Below, piece by piece: positions 8,840-21,375 of a stretch of 64,000 bases of DNA. Origin of the DNA: Cynocephalus volans (Eukaryota > Chordata > Mammalia > Dermoptera > Cynocephalidae); assembly GCF_027409185.1 (NCBI RefSeq), contig NC_084463.1:115078133-115142132 (forward strand), read 5' to 3'. The stretch's first letter is position 1; each line of letters begins with the position of its first letter. Both the position numbers and the translations under genes were made by a program. The notes beneath the pieces were generated by a model. The model worked only from the letters and a program-made list of their open reading frames with translations. It made no database searches and was not told the DNA's origin.

Positions 8840-9330
8840 AAAATTTTAAACATCCAAACAACCTAGTCTTTGTATAATACAATGGATTCTTTGTACCCAT
8901 TACTTGACTTCAAGAATGATCAGTGGTCAATATTGTTACTCGTATATATCATCTACTCTGGTACTCCGAGTATATTATTGTATCAATACATCCATAAATA
9001 TGGGAAAGACTCTTTAAATGTAACACAATTCCAGTTAACAACTTTAATAAATTAACAATAATTTCTTAATTCATTAATAACCAGTCATGGTTTAATTAAA
9101 TGCACCCATTATCATTCATATGGATAATCAGGGCCCAAATTGGGTCTTTGCATTGCTGATGGTCGATATGGTTAGGGCTTTTAGTCTGGAAGTTACCCCT
9201 CCATCTTTTTTACCCCTTGCAATACATTTGTTGGAGAGACAGGTTATTTGTCTAGTGAAGTTTTCCACATTCTGTATTCTGATGATTGCATCCCTGGGGT
9301 GAGGTTTAACTTGTGTTTTCTATGAATTGG
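8840..9330 (-). repeat. Ancient L1 (L1M-type) 3' fragment, antisense
   Basis: AT-rich sequence with strings typical of old L1 3' ends read in antisense (ACCCATTACTTGACTTC, and GATGATTGCATCCCTGGGGT near the end). No open frame is retained. Confidence 0.55.
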
Positions 9331-9334
9331 CAGT

Positions 9335-9475
9335 CAGACCCAGAGTGAGTGATGAGGAAGAGAAGTAGGAGATGAGGTTAGAGAGTAAAGGGGGAGAACA
9401 GTCATATGGGACATTGTAGGGCACCAGAAAGACTTTGGCTTTCCACTCAAGTTTTAGTCAGGAAAACGGGAACTA
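9335..9475 (-). repeat. LINE2 fragment, antisense
   Basis: GTAGGAGATGAGGTTAGAGA followed by AGACTTTGGCTTTCCACTC matches the familiar inverted L2 3' region. Confidence 0.6.
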
Positions 9476-10014
9476 CATCAGTAACTTTAACAGAAAGAAT
9501 TTCATATAAGGAATTTACTAAATAGGTATAGAGTCCTGAAAAGGCAAAAGAGAGCAAGAGGTAGAACAGATAGAGAGCGTAGGAAGCAGCCACCATCAAC
9601 AGGGCTGGGGAACAAAGGCAAGAGGTGGGGTAGTTAGAATTCAGAAGCTTGGAGAAATATTCTCAGACCATTGAGAAGGTAAGTCAGCAGACTCTGGTAT
9701 GTTTGAGGGGCTGCAACAAGGCTGTTCTAGGAGTACGGAAAAATGAAACCAAACTGTTCTTGTACAGCATTTATTATTAAAAATGAACATTTATTATCAA
9801 AATCAAACCAAAACTGGAAACTGGAAAGAACTTCACTGCTAGAGTCAAGCAACTCTGTGTGTGATGCTGACAGAAACAGAAATCAAGATCGGAAAGAGCC
9901 AGATCCTTCCTCTTCTTCATGCATTCTTGTCTCCTTTTAGGACCGCCACTTGGCAGAGCCTAACGGGGTCCAACTGGAGAAGGAAAATGTGGTCTCCAGA
10001 GTCCCAGCTCCATA
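9476..10014. other. Unassigned interval
   Basis: No gene was recognised. The beginning (TCAGGAAAACGGGAACTACA) has the look of an old interspersed repeat, but I cannot name the family. Confidence 0.4.
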
Positions 10015-12765
10015 TCTCACTTTAAACATGTAATTGTAAATTTACATATCGAAAACTTTAATCTTTTTGGTGTACAGTTCTATGAGTTTTGACAAATACG
10101 TTGAGTTGTGTAATCACCAAAACAAGATGTAAAACAGTTCCATCCCTCTCTCAGATTTCCCCGTGCTTCCCCTTTGTAGTCAAATGCTCCCTCACCCCTC
10201 AACTTCCGCCAGCAGCTGTTCTGTTCTCTCTCCCTTCTGCTTTCTCCAGAATGCCATGTAAGTGGGATCAGTATATAGTTTTGAGTTTGGCTCTTTTTAC
10301 TTAGCATAATGCATTGAGATTTATCCATGTTGCTGCAGTTTGTTTCTTTTTATAGCTGAGTTGTATTACATTGTATGGATGTACCACAGTCGGTTTATCC
10401 ATTTACCCATCAAAGGACACTTGGGTTGTTTCTAGTTGTTGGCATTTATGAATAGAGGTGCTATAAACATTCATGGATAGATTTCTTGTGTTAAGTGTAG
10501 TGGGCCCCCCAAATATGTCCATGTTCTTATCACTGGAAACTATGACTGTTACCTTATTTGTAAAAAGAGTCTTTGCTAATGTAATTAAGTTAAGGATCTT
10601 AAAATGAGATCATTCTAGATTATACAGGTAGCTCCTAAGTCCAATGGCATATCCTTAGAAGACACACACAGAGAAGAAACACATGCAGAGGAGAACATGA
10701 CATGAAGACTGAGGGAGAAAGGCCCAAATCCAGGAAGCCAAGGGAGCCAGTGACTACCAGCAGCCAGAAGAAGCACAAAACAGACTTTTTCCTAAGAGTT
10801 TCTAGAAGTAGTGCAGCCCTGCTGACATCTAGATTTTGAACTTCTGGCCTCCAGAACTTAATGTAAGCCACCAGGTTTGTTGTAATTTGTTATAATAGCT
10901 CTAGGAAACTAATACAATACATTTTCATTTCTTTTGAGTAAACACCTTGGAGTGAGATTTCAGGGTCATTTGGCAAGTATATAGATAACTTTATAAGAAA
11001 TGCCAGGATGTGGCTGTGTCCTTTTGCACTCTCACTAGCCAAGTATGAGAGTTCTAGTATTTCCACAAATGGGTATGTAGTAGTATCTCACTGTAGTTTT
11101 AATTTGCATTTCTCTGATAACTGATAATATTGAAATTTTTTTCTGTGCTTATTTGCCATCTGTTTATCGTTTTTGTTGAAATGTTTGTTCAAATGTTTTG
11201 CCAATTTTTTAGTGGATTGCTTGCTTTCTTGTTGTTGAGTTTTGAGAGTTCTTTCTGTGTTGTGGCTGCAAGATAGTATCAGATATGTAACTTGCAACCC
11301 CCTTCCAATCTGTGGATTGTTTTTAAAATTTTCTTAGCAATGTCTTTCATAGAAGAAAAGTTTTAAATTTTGATCAAGTCCAGTTTATCAACTTTTTCTT
11401 TTACATGTCTTAATCCTTTTAAATCCCTTAAGACTAATTGTTTTGACACATTGGTTCTTTAGAAATGTATTTTTAATTTCTAAATATTTGGGAATTTTCC
11501 ATCGTCCTATTATTGGTTTACAGTTTAATTTCATGCATAATTTCAATTTTAAAAATATTTTAAAGTTTGTCTTATCATCTAGAATATTGTCCATCCTGAT
11601 TAATATCTCACAAGCACCTGAAGAAGTTTGTATTCTGCTATTGTTTCATGGAATATTCTGAAAATATTAATTAGAAAAAATAATTTTGTAGTGTTGTTCA
11701 GGTCTTCTATATCCTTACTGCTTTTATGTCTATTTTAACCATTACCGAGAGAAGATTGTCGAAGCCTTCAACTTTGATTGTAAACTTGTCTATTTCTATT
11801 TTCAGTTCTATCAGTTTTTGTTTCCTACATTTTGAGGTTCTGTTTTTAGGGGAATTCACATTCAGAATTGCTATTTCTTCTTGGTGAATCAAACATTTAA
11901 TTTTATGTAATGTTCCTCTTTATCCCTGGTAATTTAATTTTTCGTGTTCTGAAGACTACTTTATCTAATATTAACATAGCTACCTCGGTTTCTTTTTGAT
12001 TATTTTCTTCATAGTGTATCTTTTTGTATAATTTTACTTTTATCCTCTCCATATTTAAGTAGTCTTATTTAGTTTTGTTTTGTTTTTGTATAAAGCACAT
12101 ATTAGGGTCTTAAAAAAAATTCCAGTCCAACAATAGATGTCTTTTAGTTGGTGTGTGTGGACCATTTTTAACATAATATTTGATTTAGTTGGATTTAGGT
12201 TTATCATTCTGTGATCTATTTTCTGTTTGTGCCCTCTATTTTTTATTCCTCTATTCTCCCTTTCCTGCTTCTTTTTTTTTTCTTATATGGGATTTTTAAT
12301 TAAAATTTTTTGAAAAGTATTCCACTATGACTTCTCTAATGGCCTTTAGTTTTATCTCTTTATTAGTACCCTTTAAGGGTTTCTCTAGGAATGACAATAA
12401 TTATACCTAACTTTTCATTGTTTACTTAGAGTTACTATTTTATCACTTTGAGTAAAATGTAAAAGTCTTACAATTTCAAAAAAACGATTTTTTATTGTGG
12501 TAAATCATATATAACATAAGAATTTCCATTGCAAGCATTTTTAAACATACCATTGCATGGAATTGATTGTATCCACAATACTGTGTAATTATTACCTCCA
12601 CCTATTTCCAAAACATTTTTATCATCCTAAACATAAACTCTTGCACTCATGAAGCAATAACTTCTCGATATTCCTTTCCCCCTCCACTTCTGGCCTCTAA
12701 TCTACTTCTGTCTCTGAAAAACATTTTTTTCTTTTAAATCTAATTTTTCTTAATTGACCCATGAT
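10015..12765 (-). mobile_element. Old antisense L1, split by an LTR
   Basis: The + strand shows typical antisense L1 3' to 5' order: a 3' end (TTTGGTGTACAGTTCTATGA), a stretch around CTTAGCATAATGCATTGAGA, then ORF2-derived sequence. The element is interrupted at 10500-10917 and resumes at about 10918. A further 3' end begins near 12480, so more than one copy is probably involved. It is highly decayed, with no usable ORF. Confidence 0.7.
10500..10917 (+). mobile_element. Solo LTR, MaLR/MLT-like
   Basis: The sequence opens GGGCCCCCCAAATATGTCC. It has the typical central GACACACACAGAGAAGAAAC and closes with CTGGCCTCCAGAACTTA, AAGCCACCAGGTTTGTTG and AGGAAACTAATACA. This order fits old ERVL-MaLR-type LTRs. 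Antisense L1 sequence continues on both sides, so the LTR inserted into the L1. The subfamily is not determined. Confidence 0.65.
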
Positions 12766-13470
12766 AATTACATACATTTATGAAATACAATATGATATTT
12801 GGGTACATTTATACTGTGTGCAGTGATCATATCAGGGTGTTTAGCATATCCATTACCTCAAACATTCGTCACCTCTTTTCGTTGGGAACATTCAACATCC
12901 TCGACTAGCTACTTGAAGTTATATAGTAATTTGTTGTTTGCTATAGTCCCCCTATATTGCTATAGCAAACTAGATCTTATTCTTCCTATCTCTCTACAAT
13001 GTCGTATCCCTTCACCACACTCTCTCCATTCCCCATCCCCCGCCCTGTACCAGTCTCTAGCAACCACTATTCTAGTCTCTACTTCTATGAGACCAGCTTT
13101 CTTAAGTTTTACATATGAGTGAGGACATGTGGCATTTCTCTTTCTGTGCCTGGCTTATTTCACTTAACATAATTTTCTCCAAGCTCATCCATGTTGCTGT
13201 AAATGGTAGAATTTCATTCTTTTTTATGACTGAGTAGTATTCCCTGTTGTGTATATGCCACATGTTCTGCATCTAATCATTTGTAATGGACATTTCCAGC
13301 TCTTGGCTATTGTGAATGCAGCTATCATAAACATGAGAGTGCAGATATCCCACTGACTTGTTGATTTCCATTCCTCTGGTTATACACTCAATAATGAGAT
13401 TTCTGGATTGCATGGTTGTTGTATTTGTAGTTTTTTGAGAAATATCTGTATTGTTTTCCATAATGCCTTT
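12766..13470 (-). mobile_element. 5'-truncated L1 3' end, antisense
   Basis: Reads as the reverse complement of an L1 3' end. Markers are CATATGAGTGAGGACATGTG, TTCTGTGCCTGGCTTATTTC and GCTCTTGGCTATTGTGAATG. The frame is broken by stops. Confidence 0.75.
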
Positions 13471-15765
13471 ATTCTTATTTTAAAATTGAGATATAATTTC
13501 CATACTATAAAATCTATTCTTTTAAACTATACAATTCATTCGTTTTTAGCATATTCTCATGGTTGTGTGATTATCACCACTATCTAATTTTAGAGCATTT
13601 TTATAATTCCCCTCCCAAAACTAAAGACCCATTAGCATTCATTATCCATTCCCCTCTCCCCGCATTCCCTAGCAACAACTAATCTACTTTCTGTCTCAAT
13701 GAATTTGTCTATTCTGGACATTTTATGTAAATGGAATCATGTGGCCTTTTGTGTCTGACTTTTTTCACTGATCTTAATGTTTTCAGGGCTCACTCATTTT
13801 GTTACATGTATCCGTACTTTATTGCATTTTATGGTGGAATAATATTCCGTTCATAGATATGCCACATTTTGCTTATTCATTCATCAACTGATGAAATATT
13901 TTTTCCTACTGTTTGGCTTTTGTAAATAATGCTTTCATGAATATTCATGTGCAAGTTTTCGTGTAAACGTGTATTTTTAGTTCTTTTGAGTATGCATCTA
14001 GGAATTAAATTGCTGGACAATATGGTAACTCTTTATTTAATCTTTTGAGAAACTCCAAGACTATTTTCCAAACTGACTACACAATTTACATTCCCACCAG
14101 AGTGTTTGAGGTTTCCAGTTTGTCTATATTCACCAACACATGTTATTGTATGTCTTTTAGGTTATAGTCAGCCTAGGAGGTGCGAAGTGGTACGTCATTG
14201 ATATTTTGATTTACATTTTCCTAATGACTAATGATGTTGAACATCCTTTTTTTATGTGCTTATTTGGTCATTCGTATATTTTTTATTGAAATGTCTGTTA
14301 AAATCATTGACCATTGTATATTAAGTTATCTTTTTATGATAGTGTTGTAAGAATTGTTCATTTTGAATACCAGACCCTTGTGAAAAAATGATTTGCAAAA
14401 TTTTCCCTCATTCTGTGATTTATCTTTCCACTTTTATGATAGTGTCATTTGAAGCACAAAAATTTTAAATTTGATGAAGTACAGTTTATATTTTTGGGGG
14501 GGTATTAACTGCTTGTGTTTTAGGGATTATGTATAAAAATCTATTACCTAATCTAAAGTCATAAGATTTACCTATGTTTTCATCTAAGAGTTTTATAGTT
14601 TTAGCTCTTACATTTAGATTTCTGAACCATATTGTGTTAATTTTTAACTATGGTGTGAGGTAGGAATGCAAATCGTTTTATTTTTATTTTTTTGCATGTA
14701 AATATCCATTTGTCCCAGCACAATTTATTGAAAAAATGATTCTTTTGTGCATTGAATTGTAATTGTGCATTTTGTGCATTGAAACTTTGTTAAAAATTAA
14801 TTGATAATTGATGTTTAAGTTTTTTTTCTGGACTCTCGATTTTATTCCATTGATACTTATATCTAGACCTTACCAGTAATACATATTTTTAAAATAACGG
14901 TAGCTTTGTAGTAAGTTTTGAAATAGGGAAGTGTGAGTTTTCAACTATATACTTTTTCAAGATTGTCTTGTCTATTCTGGGTCCCTTGCATTTCCATATT
15001 AGTTTTAGGATCAGCTTGTCCATTTCCGCAAAAGAGGCAGCTAGAATTTTGGTAGGGATTGTCTTAAATCTGTAAATCAATTTAAGGAGAACTGCTGTCT
15101 TAACAATATTACATCTTCCAGTTCATAAACACAGAATGTCTTTTTGTTCAGTTAGATTTTCTTTAATTTCTTTCAGTGACATTTTTACTTTTCAGTGTAG
15201 AAATCTTGCACTTCCGTTAAATTTATTCCTAAGTATTTTATTAATTTATGTTCTTATAAATAAAATTTTCTTGATTTTATTTTGTGATTGTTTATTGGTA
15301 GTGTCTAGAAATACAACAGATTTTGTATATTGATCTTGTTTTCTGCAACCTTGTTGAACTTGTTCATTTGCTCTAAAAGGTTTTTGTGTGTGTGTGTATG
15401 TGTGCATTCCTTAGGATTTTCTGTATACGAGATCGTGTTATCTGCAAGTAGAGATAGCTTTGTTTCTTCCTTTCCAATCCAAATTCTTTATATTGATTTA
15501 TTTTTTATCACTCAGTTTCCCTGGCTAGAACCTCCAGTACAATTTCGAATAGAAGTGGCAAAAGTGGATATCCTTGTCTTTTTCCTGATCTTAAAGGAAG
15601 TGACTTTCAGTCTTTCGCCATTAATTATGTTGTTAGCTGTGGGTTTTTCATAGATGCCTTTTACAGACTCTCTTCTATTTCTGTATGGCTTAGTGTTTTT
15701 ATCATGGATTGTTGAACTTTATCAGTAGATTTTTCTGCACCAATTGAGAGAATCATGTGTTTTTT
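13471..15765 (-). mobile_element. Old L1 with ORF2 remnant, antisense
   Basis: A second antisense L1 begins at about 13471 with its 3' end. A minus-strand frame at 14889-15080 (MIYRFKTIPTKILAASFAEM, then LILKLIWKCKGPRI) is recognisable as the C-terminal part of L1 ORF2. It contains many stops elsewhere and is inactive. Confidence 0.75.
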
Positions 15766-17019
15766 TAAAAAACACTTATTTGTATATATTTGTGGGGTAG
15801 GGTGTTGTTTCAATACATTCATATACTGCACAATGATTCACTTAGGATAGATAGCATAGCTTTGTACTTGTTAATCCACCACTTCCCCTCCCCCATCCCC
15901 TCCTCTCCTTCTGGCCTCTGGTAAGCATTATTCTACTCTCTACTTCTATGAAAACCACTTTTTTTTTTTAAGCTTCCACATATGAGTGAGATCATGTGTT
16001 ATTAGTCTTTCTGTGCCTGGCTTACTTAACATGATGGTCTCCAGTTTCTTCCATATTGCTACCAATGACAGGATTTCATTTTTTATATAGTTTAATAGTA
16101 TTTCATTATGTATATATGCCACAGTTTTTAAAAGTCTATTTATCTGTTGATGGGCATTCAGGTTGATCCCATCTCTTGGCTATTGTGAACAGTGTTGCAA
16201 TGAACATGGGAGTGTAGGTGTCTCTTTCATATACTGATTTCATTTCCTTTGGGTATATACCCAATCAATAGTGGGATTGCTGGGTCATAAGGTAGTTCAG
16301 TTTTCAGTTCTCAGAATGTTTATACTGATTTGCACAATGGTTGTACCAATTTACATTCCCACTAACAATGTAGAAGAGTTCCTTTTTCTCTGCATCCTTG
16401 CCAGCATTTTTTTTTCTGTCTTTTTGATAATATCCATCCTGATTGGAGTCAGCTGATACCTCATTGTGATTTTTAACTTGCATTTCCCTGATGATTTTGA
16501 TGCTGAGTATTTTTTCATGTGCCTGTTGTCCTTTTGCACGTTGTCTTTTGAGAAATGCCTGTTCAGGTCCTTTGCCCATTTTTCTTAATTGGGTTACTTG
16601 CTTTTGTTGTTGAGTTGATTGAGTTCCTTGTATATTCTGAATTTTAGCCCCATGTCTGATGTGTAGCTTGCAATAATTTTCTCCCATTCTGTATGTTTTC
16701 TGTTAGGTGCATCTAGTCTATGGTGCCATTTAGATCTGATGTTTCCTTGTTGATTTTTCTGTCTCGATGATTTGTCTAATGCTGAGAGTGGAGTGTTAAA
16801 GTCCCCTGCTATTATTGTCTTGGCATCTATCTCTCCCTTTAGGTCTGATAATATTTGCTTTGTATATCTGGGTGCTACAGTATTGGGTTCATACATTTTT
16901 ATGGTTATTATGTTTTCTTGCTGTATTGATCCCTTTATCATTATATAATATACTTCCTCATCTCTTAGTATAGATTTTAATTGGAAGTCTGTTTTATCTG
17001 ATATAGGTATAGGTACTCC

Positions 17020-17761
17020 TGCTCACTTTTTAAAAAAAAATTTAAGGGAAGTTTATTATGTGCAAGGAACAGTATTTTATACTGATAAAAAGAATGCCTA
17101 ATCCATCATCAAAATGATTATGCACATGTACATAACGTATGATATATAAATAAACAAACACTAGACATATTAGAATAAATTGACAGATATAGTGAGTGAT
17201 TAAACACATACTCTCTGGGAACAACATTTATATATAATTAGACAGTAGAACATATATGTAATTAGATTTTTACAATTAGTAGCTTTATGTAGGATATGTA
17301 AAACCAACATCCATCCCCCTCCCCAAATGCTTACATATGTGATTAAATCAGTTAAGTACTAATGCAGTACTAGAAAGATAGTTCATTTGGAGCAGAATAG
17401 AGAGCCCATGCATATATGGAAACTTGGTATATAATAGAAGCAATACAGTAAATCAGTGGGGAACAGGGAGATTTAAATATTGGTGCTAGAAAATTTGGCT
17501 TATTTTTAAAGCATAGTTTTAATGGGCTTTGTTGTTCTCTTTTTTCCCCCACTGGAATATTTAATTAATTAATTATTTTATATATATTGATTATGTATAT
17601 TCATGGGGCACTGAGCTGACTGTCAGCACTGTGCCAAAAATGTGATGATCAGATCAATATTATCAGCATACCCACTACCTCAAATTGCAATTATTCCCCA
17701 TGTCCCTCACCCAACCTCTCCCCAACCCCCCTCTTCCTTTCTCCCCACCTTGCTCACTTTT
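17020..17761 (-). mobile_element. L1 tail insertion with probable 3' transduction, 11-bp TSD
   Basis: Identical TGCTCACTTTT copies at 17020-17030 and 17751-17761 flank a 720-bp insert, and the host L1 continues across them. Read on the minus strand, 17750-17560 is an L1 3'UTR ending at an A-rich stretch (AAAATAATTAATTAATTAAA). About 510-530 bp of non-L1 sequence follows, ending with AATAAA (reverse complement at 17052-17057) and a second A-rich tail. This is what transcription past a weak L1 poly(A) signal to a downstream one would leave. Confidence 0.75.
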
Positions 17762-18349
17762 GTTTTCCATTTGCATGGAATATCTTCCCCCCGCTTCACT
17801 TTCACTCTATCTATGTCTTTATAGGTAAGGTATGTTTCTTGTAGACAGCATATGGATGGGTCATGTTTTTTTTATCCATTTTGTCAGTCTATATTTTTAC
17901 ATTGGGGGATTCAATCCATTTACATTCAAAGGTATTATTGATATGTGAGGTCTTACTCCTGTCATTTTGTTAGTTAATTTCTGATTGGTTTTTTTATGCT
18001 TTGATCCTTTCTTTCTCTCTTATTGTTTATCCTTGTGGTTTAGTGGTTTTCTGTATTGACAAGGTTTGACTTCTTTCTCTTTCTAATTCGTGTATCTACT
18101 GCAAGAGTAAGTTTTATATTTTCAGGTGCTTTCATGATGGTATTATCATCCTTTCTCTTCTAGATGCAGGACTCTCCTAGCATTTCTTGTATGCCCAGTC
18201 TAGTTGTGATGAATTATCTTAAGTTTTGTTTGTCTGAGAAAGACTTTATTTCTTTCATTCTTTAAGGATAGGTTTGCTGGGTATAATATTCAAGGCTGGC
18301 AGTATTTTTCTTTTATTATTTTGAATATGTCATTCCTTTATCTCCTGGT

Positions 18350-18643
18350 CTATAGGGTTTCTGCTGAGAAGTCTGCTATTAGTCTAACGGGGATTCCCTT
18401 ACAAATGACTTGACATTTTTCTTTTGCCGTTTTTAGAAATCTCTTTTTGTCTTTATCTTTAGATATTTTGACAACAATGTGTCTTTGAAAGAACCTTTTT
18501 GGGTAGAATCTAGTTGGGTACCATTGAGCTTCCTGAATTTGGATGTTTGTATCTTTCCCCAAACTAGGGAAAGTTCCAGCTATTATTTCATTAAATACAT
18601 TGTCAAGATCTTTTTTGTTTTCTTCTCCTTCTGGAATGCCCAT
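18350..18643 (-). pseudogene. L1 ORF1p C-terminal remnant
   Basis: A 97-residue open stretch contains GIPEGEENKK, FPSLGKDTNIQIQEAQ and RLIADFSAETL, the conserved RNA-binding/CTD signature of L1 ORF1p. Upstream parts of ORF1 are not open, so this is a relic. Confidence 0.8.
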
Positions 18644-19799
18644 AATTCCAATATTTGCTCACTTAATAGTATCACTAGATCTTGTATGCTTTGTTCATTC
18701 TTTTTAATTTATTTGTTTTCCTGTGTTATTTTAAAACAGCTGTCTTCAAGATTAAAATTTTTTTCTTCTGCTTGATATAGTCTGTTGTTCAGGCTCTCAA
18801 ATGTATTTTTTAAATTTCATTCGATGAATTCTTTAATTCCAAGATTTCTGTTTGATTTCTAAAAATTATTTCTATATCTTTGTTGAATTTCTCATTGAGA
18901 TCATGAATTGTTTTACTGATTTTGTTGAATTGCTTGTTTGTATTTTCTTATATCTCATTGAGTTTCTTCAAGATTATTAATTTGAATTTTGTTTCTGACA
19001 AGTCAGAAATTTCCAGTTCTTTGAGATCAGTTACTGGATATTGTGTTCCTTTGGTGGTGCCATGTTACTTTGTTTTTTCATGTTTGTTGTTTCCCTGCTT
19101 TCATGTCTGTGCATCCGGTGAAACAATTATGTCATTGAATTTTGTAGAGTGGTTTGCATGGGGAAAAAGACTTTCACCTACAAATGCATACTAGGGTATA
19201 GATTGAGTAGAGTGCAATGGCTTTATTGTGGATGGATGCAGTAGTGTAGATTCTGTGTAGTTTTTCCAGCTATAATCCGCTTTCAATGTCTGTGAGTGAC
19301 TCAGCAACTGATGCTTGGGAGGTTTTTGGTGGTGGTGGTGCCACAGCATTACTAGGGGAGGGATGTCTGGATTGATTCACAGGCTGGGGGTTTGTACACA
19401 TGTACTCTGTGGGTCAGTCATCTTAGGAGCTGGCTCACTGGGGATGGGATTTACAGATTGAATCCCAGGCTAGGAGTGTGGGCATATGGAATATCAGGGT
19501 CTCTGTGTCCGGTTCCCCAGTGGCAGGTCACTGTGCTGCTTCTCTAACCAGCAGTGGGATGACTAGGGGCATTTCAGCTAGGCTGTTTCTCACTTGGATG
19601 CATGTGTATGTGGATGGTTCAAGGAGTCAGGGCAAGTCTTCCAGGGGCATGATCGCTGGGCTGTTTTTCTGAGCCAGGGGCGTGAGTGTACTTTGGCTTG
19701 GCTAGCTGGGTGTGGGTCTGCCAGTGGCCCATTTGCTGCATGACTTCTTACTACCAGGTGTGAGTTTGTGCTTCTCTCAGCCTCAGTAGTTTCGGGAGT

Positions 19800-20570
19800 G
19801 GGTCTGCCAAGTTTGGGACTGCTGAGCCACTTCTTGTTCAGCGGGCAAGTCCGTTAGGTAAGGCTGCAGAGAGGGGGCCCAGCTAAGCCATTCCTCATTT
19901 GGTGGGTGAGGTTGGTAAGTGGGTTGCCAAGAGGAGGAACAGCCAAATGCTTCTTTTTTTTTTTTTAAATTTTTTTTTTTTTTTTTTGTCCTTTTTTCGT
20001 GACCTTCACTCAGCCAGTGAGTGCACCAGTCATTCTTATATAGGATCCGAACCCGCGGTGGGAGCGTTGCCGCGCTCCCAGCGTAGCACTCTACCAAGTG
20101 CGCCACGGGCTCAGCCCCAGCCAAATGCTTCTCAGGCAGAAAGTGAGGCCTTGGGTTGGGGCTTCAGAAAGGGGACCTGTCCAGCCACTTCTTGGGTGGT
20201 GGGCGAGTTTGGAAGGCTGGTCTGCTTAGAGGTGGCCCAGTCATTCATTTCTCCAGTGGTGGGTAAAGTCAGAAAACTGGTCTGCCAAAAGTGGGTTTAG
20301 CCAACCGTCTCTTCGATGGAGGGCAAGACCTCATGGTGGGCCTGCAGAGAGAGAGAGAGAGCCTGGCCAGCATCTTCTCATGTTGTGGACAAGGTCAGGA
20401 AGCAGTCCTGATGAAGGGGTCCTGGCCAGCTGCTTCTTGGCTGGTGGGAGAGGTTGGGAAGCTGGCCTGCCAAGAGAGGGCCAACCAGCTGCCTTTCGGG
20501 TGGTGGGCAAGGCCACTGGTGAGACTGTTGAGGGCCAGACCAACTGGCTGTTTCACTGAAGGGCTTGGGT
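19800..20570 (-). repeat. Approximately 60-bp tandem array in the L1 5'UTR
   Basis: About ten diverged units recur every 57-66 bp. Each has a core like AGCCACTTCTTGGGTGGTGG, then GGCAAGGT and GGTCTGCC. Unit starts are near 19822, 19886, 19941, 20183, 20243, 20297, 20366, 20427, 20486 and 20543; the SINE explains the gap after 19941. Tandem 5'UTR units are known promoters in some mammalian L1 lineages. Confidence 0.7.
19941..20132 (-). mobile_element. CYN-like tRNA-derived SINE with 14-bp TSD
   Basis: The target duplication AGCCAAATGCTTCT occurs at 19941-19954 and 20119-20132. The insert, read on the minus strand, begins GGGGCTGAGCCCGTGGCGCA. It carries an A-box-like TGGCGCACTTGG and a near-perfect B box GGTTCGGATCC, and ends in a long A-rich tail. 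The body is essentially only a tRNA-like unit plus a short extension, as recalled for colugo CYN SINEs. Confidence 0.8.
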
Positions 20571-21375
20571 GAGCTTTATTTCCATCAGACTGAGGGCGTG
20601 TTCATTAAGGTAGGGACCCATGAGCTATTTTCCCAGGTTAAGGGCTCAGGTGCACAGAATTCAGCCAGCTATTGGGGGGTAGGGAAAAGAAGAAGGGTGG
20701 TATATCTGAGGCTGGTCTGCCTGTCTGATCTCTGGCCGTGGATATGGGGGTGTACCACTTCTGCAGGCCTGGGGTTGGCTTCCCAGATATGCAGGGCTGG
20801 GGTCACAGCTGCCACTAGGTCCAGGCTTCAAGTCACTGGGATTAGGGCATTGTAGCCATTTGTGTGAGTGCACTGGGATGAAATCTTCAGGCTGGGGAAG
20901 TGCTGTGAATTTTGGCCCAAGGGCAAGTTGTGCCACCCCAGTGGCTCTGGTTTCAAAACGGTGCTGTCCTGTTACAGCTTGAGTCATGAGGGTGAGGGTG
21001 GGATGGGGAGTGCACTGTATGTGCTCCAAGAGAAATGAAGGGTGTGAATTCTAGGCAGCTCCCCACAGTTTGCTCCAGGCTTGCAAGGGCTGTGGAATCC
21101 TCCTGCAGTAGGATCTGCAGGCCTCCGTGGTGAGGATGGGGGTTGTTATGGGCCTTCTGCCTACTTTTTCACCACAAGGGTGCCAGTCCTGGTGGTGGAG
21201 ATGTTCCAACTGAGGCCGTGTGCCTCTTTCTCCTCTCTATGCTGCCATAGTGATCTTGCCTGCACTCCTCCAATCTCCTACAGATGCTCTTGTCACTATT
21301 TAGCTGTCACTATTTAGTTGCTCTGGTCCTTTTCCGTGGGAGGATCATGCCCCAGGCACTTCCAGTCAGCCATCT

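Larger units (their letters stand above)
15766..21375 (-). mobile_element. Long antisense L1 with ORF1 and ORF2 remnants and a 5'UTR
   Basis: Read on the minus strand, the element starts near 21375 (GATGGCTGACTGG, a typical L1 5' end). A GC-rich 5'UTR follows, then ORF1, then pieces of ORF2, and the 3' end lies near 15770. Frame 18350-18643 is the ORF1p C-terminal domain (GIPEGEENKK near the start, IPVRLIADFSAETL at the end). Frame 16594-16941 contains the endonuclease motif GDFNTPLSALDKSSRQK. ORF2 is clearly shortened internally. An L1 tail (17031-17750) and a SINE (19955-20118) have inserted into it, so it is older than both. Confidence 0.8.
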
